Positions 53,972 to 63,343 are shown, counted from the stretch's first letter. The stretch: DNA of 64,000 bases from Cohnella xylanilytica (GCF_014212175.1 NZ_JACJVR010000068.1:34522-98521), one strand, 5' to 3'. Notes: a model not told the origin generated them from the sequence alone. Made by a program: numbers and translations.

Positions 53972-54862
53972 TCATACCTCCAGCTTGGAGCGCATGAACG
54001 AGATAAACTGGGAGGCCTGGGGGACGAGCGCTTCTTCTTTGCGAAAAGCCAGACTGATCGTCCGCCGCCGCACGTGCCCCGGCAGGTCCCGCATGACGAG
54101 CTCGCCCGCCCCGGCTTCCTTCAAGAAGCTGCGCCATGGCAGGATGCCGATGCCGATCCCGTGCTTGACCGACTCCTTGATCGTCTCGATCGCGCCCAGT
54201 TCCATGCGGATGTGCCACTGCAGGCCGTTCTCCTTCGCCCAGCTCTCCGACAGCTCGCGCGAGGTCGAGCCGGTCTCGTGCACGAGGAACGGCTCCCGGC
54301 GCAGATCCTCGATCGAGATCTTCTTGCGCGAAGCGAGCGGATGGCGGGGAGACAGCGCCAGCTTCAGCTCGTCGTCGGTCAGCTTGACGACGTTCAAGTC
54401 CGGGTACGGCTCGTCCGGCAGCGACACGATGGCGACGTCGACCTCGTAGCCGTGCAGCATCGCCAACGCTCCGCCCGCCTGCTTGACGGTCAGCAGCGGC
54501 AGCGCGTTCGGGAACCGCTGCTGGAATTCGGCCAGGTACGCGGGCAGGAAGTAGGTGGCGGGCGTATAGCTTGCCCCGATCCGCAGCTTGCCCCGGCCCT
54601 CCTCGCGGTACTCCTTCATGAGCTGCTCGGCCTCCTCCACGAGCGCCGTAATTTTGCGGGCGTAGGGCAGGAGGCCTTCCCCCGCGTCCGTCAGCGCCAA
54701 TCTCCCCGCTTGCTTGCGGAACAGCTCCACGCCGAACGCTTCCTCCAGCTTGCGAAGATGGAAGCTCACCGTCGGCTGCTTCAGCCCGAGCTCCGCCGCG
54801 GCTTCGGTCACCGTGCGGCATGAAGCCGCCTTCTGCAGAACTCTTAATTGCTGCACGTTCAT
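53972..54862 (-). CDS. LysR-family transcriptional regulator
   Basis: A 296-residue LTTR: winged HTH at residues 1-60 (MNVQQLRVLQKAASCRTVTEAAAELGLKQPTVSFHLRKLEEAFGVELF) and a periplasmic-binding-protein-like effector domain (about 90-290). It diverges from the ABC importer genes, with a T-N11-A dyad between, the usual arrangement for an LTTR controlling its neighbour and itself. The effector is unknown; subgroup features do not tell me whether it responds to a metal, an organic phosphorus compound or an amino acid. RBS on the minus strand is weak (AAGGGGAC). Confidence 0.94.
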   Translation of the reverse strand: MNVQQLRVLQKAASCRTVTEAAAELGLKQPTVSFHLRKLEEAFGVELFRKQAGRLALTDAGEGLLPYARKITALVEEAEQLMKEYREEGRGKLRIGASYTPATYFLPAYLAEFQQRFPNALPLLTVKQAGGALAMLHGYEVDVAIVSLPDEPYPDLNVVKLTDDELKLALSPRHPLASRKKISIEDLRREPFLVHETGSTSRELSESWAKENGLQWHIRMELGAIETIKESVKHGIGIGILPWRSFLKEAGAGELVMRDLPGHVRRRTISLAFRKEEALVPQASQFISFMRSKLEV

Positions 54863-54897
54863 GCGCGGGTCCCCTTTTTTTTCGAGATACCTCCAAT

Positions 54898-54912
54898 ATA
54901 GATAACGTCTAT
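54898..54912. promoter_or_regulatory. LTTR box in the lysR/ABC intergenic region
   Basis: ATAGA-TAACG-TCTAT, a perfect dyad of the T-N11-A type, 35 bp upstream of lysR and about 120 bp upstream of the ABC lipoprotein gene. Confidence 0.6.
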
Positions 54913-55032
54913 GAAATCATCAATAATCATCGAAACTATTTAATGGAAAGTTATCTCCGGGATTACCTCGCGGTTACATTCCCTCGATAAAGTGGAGTTA
55001 ACCAAGTTCACTCAAGGGGGATCACCGTAACC

Positions 55033-56202
55033 ATGGTCAACGTCCGCAACAACCGCACGCTCGCCGCGATCTCGCTCCTCAGCCTGTCGCTCGCTCTCGC
55101 CGCCTGCGGCAACACTAGCAACTCCAGCAACGACGCTTCGAACGCGTCGGCTTCTCCTTCCGGGTCCGCCTCCTCCGCCGCTCCTTCGTCCGAAGCGCCG
55201 TCCGCTTCTCCGTCCGCCAGCGCCTCCGAGTCTCCGTCCGAATCCGCCTCCGCTTCGCCCGCCCAAGGCAATGGCGAGACGCTGACGGTATACCTGAACG
55301 ACTTCGACGATATCGTCAAGCCGATGTTCGAAGAGCAAACCGGCTACAAGCTGGAGATCGTGTCCGGCAACGGCGCGGAGATCATGTCCCGCATTGAGGC
55401 CGAGAAGGGCAACCCGCACTGGGACGTCGTCTGGATGGACTCGATGCCGTCGATCGAAGGCCTCGGTCAGAAGGGCGAGCTGCTCGAAGGCTGGACGCCC
55501 GCCAACGTCGACAACCTGACGGACTTCGCCAAGACGTTCGTTCCCGCGAGCAAGGCCTACTACCCGACCGGCGCTCACGCCGCTTCGGTCATCGTCTACA
55601 ACACAAAGGCGTTCGACGCCGCCAGCGCGCCGAAGACGTGGGCCGATCTCGCCGACAAGAAGTTCAAGGGAGTCGTCGGCATGGCCGATCCGGCCGTCGC
55701 GGCGCCGGCTTACCCGTTTGTCGCCTGGTTCTTCAAGGACAAGGGCATGGACGGCGGCAAAGCGTACTTCGACAGCGTGCTGAAAAACGGCGCGCACGTC
55801 TATCCGAAAAACCCGAACGTCGCCAAAGCGCTGACGGGTGGCGAGATCAAGGCGGCGGCTCTCCAGGAGAGCAACGCTTACACGCTGAAGAACAGCGGCG
55901 AACCGGTCGAGATCGTCTGGCCGGCGGAAGGCGCTCCCGCCTCCGTGCGCGTCGCCGCCATCCAGAAGGACACGAAGCATGCCGACGCGGCGAAGGCGTT
56001 CGTCGAGTTCCTGCTCGATCCGAAGACGCAGCAGGCTTTGATCGACAAGGGCGACGAGAGCTATTTCGAGCCGAGCGCGAAGGGCGCAACGCCGAAGGCG
56101 GACCGCGCGAAGGACGCCAAGCTCGTCGTGGCGGACGCTCCCTGGGCGGCGGAGCACGAAGCCGAGATCAAGCAATGGTTCGCGGACAACGCGGTTAAAT
56201 AA
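55033..56202 (+). CDS. Fbp-type ABC transporter substrate-binding lipoprotein
   Basis: A 389-residue extracellular solute-binding protein of the iron/phosphonate/spermidine-like class (SBP family 1, FbpA/PhnS relatives). The lipobox LAAC puts the lipidated Cys at residue 25. A Ser/Ala/Pro tether of about 45 residues follows, then the mature domain (LTVYLNDFDDIVKPMFEEQTGYKLEIV). It lacks the paired tyrosines I would look for in a ferric FbpA near the C-terminus, so iron is not proven. It is cotranscribed with the permease (2-base gap), ATPase and a PPP phosphatase; AAGGGGG lies 12 bases upstream of the ATG. Confidence 0.92.
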   Translation: MVNVRNNRTLAAISLLSLSLALAACGNTSNSSNDASNASASPSGSASSAAPSSEAPSASPSASASESPSESASASPAQGNGETLTVYLNDFDDIVKPMFEEQTGYKLEIVSGNGAEIMSRIEAEKGNPHWDVVWMDSMPSIEGLGQKGELLEGWTPANVDNLTDFAKTFVPASKAYYPTGAHAASVIVYNTKAFDAASAPKTWADLADKKFKGVVGMADPAVAAPAYPFVAWFFKDKGMDGGKAYFDSVLKNGAHVYPKNPNVAKALTGGEIKAAALQESNAYTLKNSGEPVEIVWPAEGAPASVRVAAIQKDTKHADAAKAFVEFLLDPKTQQALIDKGDESYFEPSAKGATPKADRAKDAKLVVADAPWAAEHEAEIKQWFADNAVK

Positions 56203-56204
56203 GC

Positions 56205-57890
56205 ATGTTCGCCCGAATATTCGGATACGGGAACAGGACGGGCTGGCTGGTGCTGGCCGTCCTTGTTCTTCTTATTTTGCTTCCGCTCGCCGCCGTCGTG
56301 ATCCAGGTGCTGCTTCCGGGCGTGTTCTTCGGAACGTGGGAGCTGGGCGACCTGTCTCTGCTGCTCGACGTATTCAAGAGGCCGCTCTGGTACCAGTCGC
56401 TCAAAAACACGCTCACCCTCGGCATCGGCACGACCGTCCTCGGCACGATTCTCGGCGCGGCGCTGGCGACCGTCCGCTCGAACTGGTCGTTCCCCGGCTC
56501 GAAGCTGCTGGACGGAACGGTGTGGCTGCTCCTCATCACGCCATCGTTCATTATCGCCCAGGGCTGGGTCCTGTTCGCCGCCGCCGACGGCCTGGCGAGC
56601 CGCTGGCTCGGCTGGGATTGGGTGCACAGCGCCGTCTTCACGCCGGCCGGCCTGGTCTTCGTCATGTCGTTCAGCAAGTTCCCGTTCGCCTATCTCGCCG
56701 TCCGGAGCGCATTGGAATGGAAGGTGGATCGGCTAAGCGAGGCGGGACGGCTGAACGGGGGAAGCGCATGGACCGTCTGGCGCACCGTGCAAGCGCCGCT
56801 GCTGCTGCCGGCGTACTTCTCGGGCGCGATGCTCGTGTTCATGGACGCGGTCGGCGACTTCGGCCTGCCGGCTTCCATCGCGGCCGTGTTCCGTTTTCCG
56901 ACGCTGCCTTATTCGATCTACTCCGCGCTGTACACGTCGCCGATCCGGTTCGATATGGCCGGCGTGCTGTCGTTCTATCTCGTGCTGCTGATCGCGCTCG
57001 CGATGAGCGTTCAGTTCTACGCGCTGCGCAAGTCGCGCTTCGACTTCCTCAACTCGCGGGCGACCCGGAGCGAGCCCCGGAAGCCTTCCCGCGGCGGAGC
57101 CTGGCTCGCCGCCGTCAACCTGCTGATCGTCGCGATCGCGGCCGGCGTTCCGTTCGGCTCCAATCTCGTCTCCTCCGTCACCCGCGCGAACGGGGAGCGG
57201 GGAGTATCGTTTACTTTTGAACATTACGGGGAGCTGTTCCGCAATGGCGGGGTGCTGAGCGAAGGGCTGCTGCACTCGCTCGAGATCGCGGCCGGAGCCG
57301 CGCTCATCGGCGCGCTCGTCGGCTTCCTCGTCTCGTACGTGCTGACCTATTCGACCTTCTCGCTGCGGCAGGCGGTGGACGTGATCTCGCTTATCTCGCT
57401 GGCCGTCCCCGGGGTCGTGCTCGGCATCGGGTATATTTTCATATGGAATCAGGCTTGGCTGGAGCGAATCGGGCTGCTGCTCTACGGCAAACCGGCCATC
57501 CTCGTGCTCGCCAGCGTCGCGGGCGCCATTCCGGTCATCACCCGCATCCTGACCGGCGCGATGGCGAAGGTGCCGCGTTCGCTCCTGTCGGCGGCGCAGA
57601 TGCAGGGAGCCCCGTTCGGACGCCGCCTGCGCACGATTCTGCTGCCGCTGCTGCGCGGCGCGCTCGTATCCGCCGCCCTGGCGGCGTTCGGGGCGAGCGT
57701 CTTCGATCTGGCGACGACATCGATCCTGTTCCCGCCCAATTTCATGACGCTGCCCGTCGTGATCAACAAGGCGTTCGAGGATTTGCGGTTCGGCTACGCG
57801 GCGGCGGCCACCTTGACGGGGGGCGGCGTCGTGATCGCCATTATTTTCGCGGCCGAATGGCTGTTTAAACCGAGGAGAGGGCCGAAATGA
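56205..57890 (+). CDS. Fbp-type ABC transporter permease, fused two-domain
   Basis: A 561-residue permease containing both transmembrane halves in one chain, as in FbpB and related anion/iron importers. Two EAA-type loops are visible: SEAGRLNGGSAWTVWRTVQAPLL in the first half and LLSAAQMQGAPFGRRLRTILLPLL in the second. About twelve hydrophobic segments. It overlaps the ATPase gene by four bases (ATGA) and starts two bases after the lipoprotein gene, so the three are one operon. The fused form means it is a self-sufficient channel, unlike the paired permeases elsewhere in the window. Confidence 0.93.
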   Translation: MFARIFGYGNRTGWLVLAVLVLLILLPLAAVVIQVLLPGVFFGTWELGDLSLLLDVFKRPLWYQSLKNTLTLGIGTTVLGTILGAALATVRSNWSFPGSKLLDGTVWLLLITPSFIIAQGWVLFAAADGLASRWLGWDWVHSAVFTPAGLVFVMSFSKFPFAYLAVRSALEWKVDRLSEAGRLNGGSAWTVWRTVQAPLLLPAYFSGAMLVFMDAVGDFGLPASIAAVFRFPTLPYSIYSALYTSPIRFDMAGVLSFYLVLLIALAMSVQFYALRKSRFDFLNSRATRSEPRKPSRGGAWLAAVNLLIVAIAAGVPFGSNLVSSVTRANGERGVSFTFEHYGELFRNGGVLSEGLLHSLEIAAGAALIGALVGFLVSYVLTYSTFSLRQAVDVISLISLAVPGVVLGIGYIFIWNQAWLERIGLLLYGKPAILVLASVAGAIPVITRILTGAMAKVPRSLLSAAQMQGAPFGRRLRTILLPLLRGALVSAALAAFGASVFDLATTSILFPPNFMTLPVVINKAFEDLRFGYAAAATLTGGGVVIAIIFAAEWLFKPRRGPK

Positions 57891-58975
57891 TACCTATACT
57901 GGAAGCAAACGGGCTGCGCAAGTCATTCGGCGGCCACCCGGCTCTTCGCGGCATCAACTTCTCCGTGGCGGGAGGGGAGATCATCAGCGTGCTGGGCCCT
58001 TCCGGCTGCGGCAAGTCGACGCTCCTCCAGCTCATCGCGGGCCTCCAGCAGCCGGACGAAGGGGAGATCAAGCTCCGGGGAGAGACGGTATCGTCCGCCT
58101 CGCGCCTCATCCCGCCGGAGAAGCGCCGGATCAACATGGTGTTCCAGGATTACGCGCTATGGCCGCATATGACGGTCTATGACAATATCGCATACGGGTT
58201 GAAAAGGAAAAAAGCGTCGTCGGCGGATATCCGCGCCAAGATCGAGAGCCTCCTCGGCCTGCTGCATCTGGGAGGCCTTGAGGATCGGCTGCCCGCGCAG
58301 CTGTCGGGCGGCCAGCAGCAGCGCGTCGCGATTGCCCGCGCCTTGGCGACGGAGCCGGATCTGCTGCTGCTCGACGAACCGTTGTCGAATCTCGATATGA
58401 AGCTGCGGATCGAGATGCGCACGGAGATGGCCTACCTGTTCCGCAAGCTGGGCACGACCGTCTTCCACGTGACGCACGATCCGGAAGAAGCGTTCGCCAT
58501 GGCGGACCGTCTGATCATTATGCGGAACGGCGCGAGCGACCAGATCGACGAGCCGCAGAGCTGCTATCGGCTGCCCGCCACCCGTTCGGCCGCCGCGCTG
58601 CTCGGAGCGGGGAACCGGCTCGCGGGCAAGGCGGTCGCGGGGGACACTCCCGCGATCCGTATCGGCGAAGGAGACGCCGCGTCTCTACTGCGCGGAACGG
58701 CTCCCGGCGACTGGAGCGGCGATGCCGCAGCCGAAGCGCTGTTCCGCCCTGACGCGGCCGTCTGGGAAGAAGACGCATCCGGGAGCCCGAGGGACAGCAA
58801 CCGCCTCGCCGTCCGCGTCGTGCACAGCTCGTATGAAGGCAATCGCTGGCGCGTGCTGGCTGAGACGGAGAGCGGAGGCCGAGTGGCGTTTTTCCGGACG
58901 GAACCTCTCGCCTCCGGGACGTCGGGCGCGCTGACCGTATCCGTCTCCGATCTTTATCTCTATCCGCACTCTTGA
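57887..58975 (+). CDS. ABC transporter ATP-binding protein (FbpC/PotA type)
   Basis: A 362-residue ATPase with Walker A GPSGCGKST, signature LSGGQQQR, Walker B LLLLDEPLSN and switch histidine HVTHD. The C-terminal 120 residues form a TOBE-like domain. It is the only full ABC ATPase in the window and belongs to this importer; the sugar importers need ATPases encoded elsewhere. Start overlaps the permease stop. Confidence 0.95.
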   Translation: MIPILEANGLRKSFGGHPALRGINFSVAGGEIISVLGPSGCGKSTLLQLIAGLQQPDEGEIKLRGETVSSASRLIPPEKRRINMVFQDYALWPHMTVYDNIAYGLKRKKASSADIRAKIESLLGLLHLGGLEDRLPAQLSGGQQQRVAIARALATEPDLLLLDEPLSNLDMKLRIEMRTEMAYLFRKLGTTVFHVTHDPEEAFAMADRLIIMRNGASDQIDEPQSCYRLPATRSAAALLGAGNRLAGKAVAGDTPAIRIGEGDAASLLRGTAPGDWSGDAAAEALFRPDAAVWEEDASGSPRDSNRLAVRVVHSSYEGNRWRVLAETESGGRVAFFRTEPLASGTSGALTVSVSDLYLYPHS

Positions 58976-58988
58976 AAGGAGACTTTTC

Positions 58989-59618
58989 ATGTCCCGCATC
59001 TTGGCGATCTCGGACATCCACGGCCATGCGGACGGAGCCCGTCTGCTGCTGCGCAAGGCCGGCTACGTTCCGGGGCAGGACGAGCTCGTCCTGCTCGGCG
59101 ACTTCATCGATTGGGATCGGGGGACGTGGCCGGCGCTGCGTTACGTCGGCGAGCTGGTAAGGGGAGGCGCCCGCGCGACATTGGGCAATATGGAGAGATG
59201 GCTGCTGTCCGCGGCCGACACCGATGAAGGGCTTCCGCTGGAATCGCGGGAGCTCGCCCTCCTTCGGGATACGCCCCTCTACGTTCGGCTCGGTTCCTTC
59301 CTGTTCGTTCACGCCGGCATCCGTCCTGGCATTCCGCTCGAGAGGCAGACGGCGGCCGACCTAACGGGCATTCGCCGGGAGTTCTGGGGCGATGAGGCCC
59401 CGTTGCCGTACACGGTCGTCTTTGGCCATACGCCGACGTTCAAGATGGGCGCCGAGCCCGGCGAGCTCTGGTTCGGCCGCGACCGGATCGGCATCGACAC
59501 CGGCGCCAAGCATGGTTGCCGGCTGACGCTCGTCGACCTGACCAACCGGCTCAGCTATTCGTGCTCGACAGGGGCCGCCGAACGGTACTCCGACTTTCGG
59601 CAAAGTTCTTGGGGGTAG
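58989..59618 (+). CDS. PPP-family metallophosphatase, with GNME in place of GNHE
   Basis: A 209-residue calcineurin-like phosphatase related to PrpE/ApaH and Ser/Thr phosphatases. Motifs in order: SDIHGHAD, GDFIDWDRG, GNMERWLL, FVHAGIRP and FGHTPTFKMG. The second motif has two extra residues before D-R-G, and the third has Met instead of the His that acts as general acid in PP1-type enzymes, so catalysis may be weaker or the substrate different. It follows the ABC operon by 13 bases with AGGAG, so it is cotranscribed. This might mean the importer brings in a phosphorylated compound or a phosphonate, but this is inference. Confidence 0.85.
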   Translation: MSRILAISDIHGHADGARLLLRKAGYVPGQDELVLLGDFIDWDRGTWPALRYVGELVRGGARATLGNMERWLLSAADTDEGLPLESRELALLRDTPLYVRLGSFLFVHAGIRPGIPLERQTAADLTGIRREFWGDEAPLPYTVVFGHTPTFKMGAEPGELWFGRDRIGIDTGAKHGCRLTLVDLTNRLSYSCSTGAAERYSDFRQSSWG

Positions 59619-59669
59619 AATCAGGCGTTTAAAGGTGCATTTACAAGAAGAAGGGGTCATTCGAAAAAA

Positions 59670-59714
59670 GGTGCGAATGTGAAGCTCACATGATTTTCCG
59701 GGGACATTCGCACC
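59670..59714. other. Nested inverted repeat upstream of the CRISPR array
   Basis: GGTGCGAATGT (59670-59680) pairs with ACATTCGCACC (59704-59714); inside it ATGTGA-AGC-TCACAT forms a second dyad. Flanked by A-runs. It could be a terminator for the phosphatase gene or the end of a small mobile element. Confidence 0.55.
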
Positions 59715-59719
59715 GAAAT

Positions 59720-59840
59720 AAAAGAGGTCTTTACCTATCACGCCTTCGTTTTGTATGATTTTGGTAGAGGTTCTTGAAGCTTTAGCTAGTTTTTAGGCTA
59801 TAAAAAGGCATATTTGGGCCTGTAGTAGCTAAAAAACGCT
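59720..59840 (+). promoter_or_regulatory. CRISPR leader
   Basis: AT-rich stretch directly before the first intact repeat, with runs of T and A (for example GTTTTGTATGATTTTGG and CTATAAAAAGGCA). Its position at the conserved-repeat end and opposite the degenerate last repeat marks it as the leader, driving transcription rightward. Confidence 0.7.
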
Positions 59841-60759
59841 GTCGCATCCCGCGAGGGATGCGTGGATTGAAATTTGTTGTATAATCGTTGAAACCCTCGA
59901 AAGATAGTCGCATCCCGCGAGGGATGCGTGGATTGAAATGCGAATGGGGCATAGCAAGCACGATGGATGAGGAAGCGTCGCATCCCGCGAGGGATGCGTG
60001 GATTGAAATATACTCACCAAAGCTATGACAGGACAGCAAGCGAAGTCGCATCCCGCGAGGGATGCGTGGATTGAAATTATCCCGTTACAAAGAGAAAGGA
60101 GATAGAACCGGTCGCATCCCGCGAGGGATGCGTGGATTGAAATACTGGAATGAGAAAGGGAGGATAACGATGCCAATCGTCGCATCCCGCGAGGGATGCG
60201 TGGATTGAAATTGCGTATAAAATCGGTCCATCAAAGTCCGAAATAGTCGCATCCCGCGAGGGATGCGTGGATTGAAATCGTCCAGATCTGGGCGGCGCAA
60301 ACGCGTTGACGAAGCGTCGCATCCCGCGAGGGATGCGTGGATTGAAATACCACAGGGAATTTATTCCGTCAACATATTTTGTGGTCGCATCCCGCGAGGG
60401 ATGCGTGGATTGAAATAAACAGTGGGGCGAATGGCGGCAGACGCACGACCTGAGAGTCGCATCCCGCGAGGGATGCGTGGATTGAAATCGCATCGGTGAA
60501 ACGAAACGAATCTACGCTTTGCGTCGCATCCCGCGAGGGATGCGTGGATTGAAATCTGGCGGGCTTTTATATTGGCGACGAGAGCCTCCTGTCGCATCCC
60601 GCGAGGGATGCGTGGATTGAAATTGAGCCTCAAAGACCAAGCAGAAGCACCGGGAGTTACGTCGCATCCCGCGAGGGATGCGTGGATTGAAATGCCAAGC
60701 GGCAAACATGAACGGCTGCAAAGTATTGACGATCCCGCCGGGATGCGAGGATTGAGAGT
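59841..60759 (+). CRISPR. Type I-C CRISPR array, 13 intact repeats plus one degenerate
   Basis: A 33-bp repeat beginning GTCGCATCCC and ending GTGGATTGAAAT, starting at 59841, 59907, 59977, 60045, 60111, 60179, 60246, 60316, 60384, 60456, 60523, 60591 and 60661. The 13 spacers are 33-39 bp. The repeat folds as GCATCCC-GCGA-GGGATGC with a GNRA loop, and the GTGGATTGAAAT end is the I-C signature. A final degenerate repeat (60728-60759, GACGATCCCGCC then GGATGCGAGGATTG) marks the trailer. No two spacers look alike. The array points toward cas3. Confidence 0.98.
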
Positions 60760-60907
60760 TTTTTCTTTCCCAGAATAGGATCGTAAAGAATGGACACTTC
60801 ACTAAGTGCCTCTCTTATGAGCCCTCTTTTTTGATTATCATAAAAGCCACTCTTTTTAGTATATTTACCTCAGATTATCCAACCGTTTGCGAAAATGGAG
60901 GACTAAT

Positions 60908-63343
60908 ATGGAATACGTTGCGCACGTTCGCGAAAGCGATAGAAAGGTGCAAAGCGTCAAAACTCATTTGCTGGAAGTTCGGGAGCTGGCGGAAATTTAC
61001 GGTGCCAAAATCGGAGTAAAACATATCGCAGGGCTTGCGGGTGTGCTACACGATCTTGGCAAGTACACGACAACCTTTCAAGACTACATTTGGGAAGCCG
61101 TAAACAATCCTGATTCTCCTCCGAAAAGAGGAAGCGTGGATCATTCCACTGCCGGGGGAAAGCTGCTGTATGAACGATATCATCAGGGCCGCCCTTCCGC
61201 ACACCCTTGGATATTGGCAGAAGTCGTAGGCAATGCCATCCTCTCGCACCATTCTTACCTGCAAGACTTCATTGGTCCGGAACTGGAGTCGGCCTATTTG
61301 ACCCGCGTCCGCGATAAAAAGTCAGAAGAGTTAAAAGAATTCAAACGAACTGTGGACCTCTTTTTTGCCAACGTAATGAATGAGTCCGAATTTCAAATCT
61401 ACGTTGACCAAGCCATCGAGGAATTGAAATCCTACTTGCTAAAGCCATCCCCGATGAGCGATGAAGGCAAGCTGTTGTTCCTGACCAAGTTTGTATTCAG
61501 CGCCTTAATTGACGCCGACCGGACGAACACCCGTCTGTTTGAGGAGAACAAACCCAGCGAACCGGAGCCGGATCGTAGCAGCGAGTTGTTCGCAACTTAT
61601 TATCGAAAAATGATGGACAAGATCGACTCCTTCCAGGCAGAGGAAGATGCGCAATCTCCGATCAATCGGCTGAGAAGAGAAATGTCTGACAGATGCGATG
61701 AGTATGCGAAGAATCCGTCAGGCATCTATTCGCTCTCGATACCGACGGGCGGGGGCAAAACGTTGGCAAGCTTGCGGTACGCACTCCAGCATTCCCAAGC
61801 GCACGGTAAAAAGCGAATCATCTATGTCGTCCCCTACACGACGATTATTGAGCAGAACGCGGCAGAGATTCGCAAGATATTGGCGGATGAGGAGAATGTT
61901 TTGGAGCATCATTCGAATGTAATCGAAGACGCGAACGATGATGACGAGAATCAGGACGGCGCCATGAGTCTCCAACAGAAGTGGAAGCTGGCTAGGGACA
62001 ACTGGGATGCGCCGATTATTTTCACGACGATGGTGCAGTTCTTGAATGTTTTTTACGCCAAAGGCGGTCGAAATATCCGAAGACTTCATAACCTGACCGA
62101 ATCGGTCGTCATCTTCGACGAAGTGCAGAAGGTTCCCGTTCCTTGTGTATCGCTGTTCAATCATGCGCTAAATTTCCTTAGCACCTACGGACAGTCGAGT
62201 CTGATTTTGTGCACGGCGACTCAGCCTGCATTGAATTTTGTTGAGCATAAGCTGGAGATTGCATCGGATGCTGAAATAGTGGAACATCTGGACGATGTGA
62301 TCGAAGCGTTTAAACGGGTGGAAATCATAGACAGAGCTACACAGGAAGCATTCGATACCGAGAAACTGACCGAGTTTGTCATGGCTAAGCTTGGCGAAGT
62401 TCAGAGCGTGCTTGTCGTGCTTAACACCAGGACAGTGGTCAAGAAATTATATCGTCAATTGGAGCCATACGGAGTTCAGCTTTATCATTTAAGCACTTCG
62501 ATGTGCGCGGCGCATCGGAAGCATATTCTGGACCTAGTTAAAGAACTTCTTGATAGAAAAGAGAAAGTCGTCTGCGTCAGTACACAGCTAATTGAAGCAG
62601 GGGTGGATATAAGCTTCGACTGTGTCGTCCGTTCTCTTGCCGGCCTCGATTCCATTGCTCAGGCTGCGGGCAGATGCAATCGCCATGGGAAGTCGGGAAT
62701 TCGCGAGGTCTATGTGGTCAACCATGAGCAGGAGAATTTAGGACATTTGCCTGAGATCAAGAAGGGGAAAGAGATTTCCAGAAAGATTCTCATCGATCTT
62801 CAGAAAAATCCTAGCAGTCATGGGGGACATCTTTTGTCTCGGCAAGCTATGGAATGGTACTTCCAGGAATTGTACGACAAATTCGATACGAACCTGAATT
62901 ATTGGATTCCAAAGCTACGGAAGAATATGCTCGATCTGATCATGATGCCGAGAAGAAGTCACCCTTACTTCAAGGAGTACATGAGCAGGGAGCAGGAAGA
63001 AATCCCGCTGTTCTTGATGGACAGCCATCGAACGGCTGCGGAATATTTTCAAGTAATAGAAGATCAGACAACCCAGGTCATTGTCCCTTACGGTGAAGAA
63101 GGCAGAGAGATCATTGCGGATCTGGGGGGAGACGAGTCGATTGAGCAACTGTCCCTTTTGTTGCGGAAGGCCCAGCAGTATACGGTGAATATGTTCCGTC
63201 ACGAACGGGATCAATTGGCGAGGAACGGTGGGTTGGTCAGTCTGCTTGACGGTAAAATAATGGCGATAACTGAGAGCGCGTATACCGTGGAGTATGGTTT
63301 GGATCTAGAGAACGAGAGTCCTTTTGAGCTCGGAATTTATTGA
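60908..63343 (+). CDS. cas3: CRISPR-associated helicase-nuclease Cas3 (type I-C)
   Basis: The 811-residue effector that unwinds and cuts target DNA after Cascade binding. The N-terminal HD nuclease has H47-D48 in VLHDLGKYTTTFQDY and further His in VDHSTAGGKLL and ILSHHSYL. The helicase part has Walker A IPTGGGKT (Lys284), the DEVQ box (Asp404) in VVIFDEVQKVP, SAT-like CTATQPAL, and motif V/VI QLIEAGVDISFDCVVRSLAGLDSIAQAAGRCNRHG. The ATG at 60908 follows GGAGGA; a TTG 21 bases upstream is less likely. The gene is complete and looks functional. It is followed by a terminator rather than running straight into cas5c. Confidence 0.97.
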   Translation: MEYVAHVRESDRKVQSVKTHLLEVRELAEIYGAKIGVKHIAGLAGVLHDLGKYTTTFQDYIWEAVNNPDSPPKRGSVDHSTAGGKLLYERYHQGRPSAHPWILAEVVGNAILSHHSYLQDFIGPELESAYLTRVRDKKSEELKEFKRTVDLFFANVMNESEFQIYVDQAIEELKSYLLKPSPMSDEGKLLFLTKFVFSALIDADRTNTRLFEENKPSEPEPDRSSELFATYYRKMMDKIDSFQAEEDAQSPINRLRREMSDRCDEYAKNPSGIYSLSIPTGGGKTLASLRYALQHSQAHGKKRIIYVVPYTTIIEQNAAEIRKILADEENVLEHHSNVIEDANDDDENQDGAMSLQQKWKLARDNWDAPIIFTTMVQFLNVFYAKGGRNIRRLHNLTESVVIFDEVQKVPVPCVSLFNHALNFLSTYGQSSLILCTATQPALNFVEHKLEIASDAEIVEHLDDVIEAFKRVEIIDRATQEAFDTEKLTEFVMAKLGEVQSVLVVLNTRTVVKKLYRQLEPYGVQLYHLSTSMCAAHRKHILDLVKELLDRKEKVVCVSTQLIEAGVDISFDCVVRSLAGLDSIAQAAGRCNRHGKSGIREVYVVNHEQENLGHLPEIKKGKEISRKILIDLQKNPSSHGGHLLSRQAMEWYFQELYDKFDTNLNYWIPKLRKNMLDLIMMPRRSHPYFKEYMSREQEEIPLFLMDSHRTAAEYFQVIEDQTTQVIVPYGEEGREIIADLGGDESIEQLSLLLRKAQQYTVNMFRHERDQLARNGGLVSLLDGKIMAITESAYTVEYGLDLENESPFELGIY

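Noticed and set aside
55033..58975. Assignment of the ABC importer to ferric iron
   Set aside because: The architecture is Fbp-like, but no iron-binding tyrosine pair or Fur box could be identified, so the substrate is left open.
59677..59691. Fnr box reading of ATGTGA-N3-TCACAT
   Set aside because: The half-sites are right but the spacer is 3 bp rather than 6, so Fnr or Crp would not bind in the normal way.
59782..60802. Several minus-strand frames of 60-140 codons over the CRISPR array
   Set aside because: They translate the repeats (recurring SIHASLAGCD or FNPRIPRGM) and are not genes.
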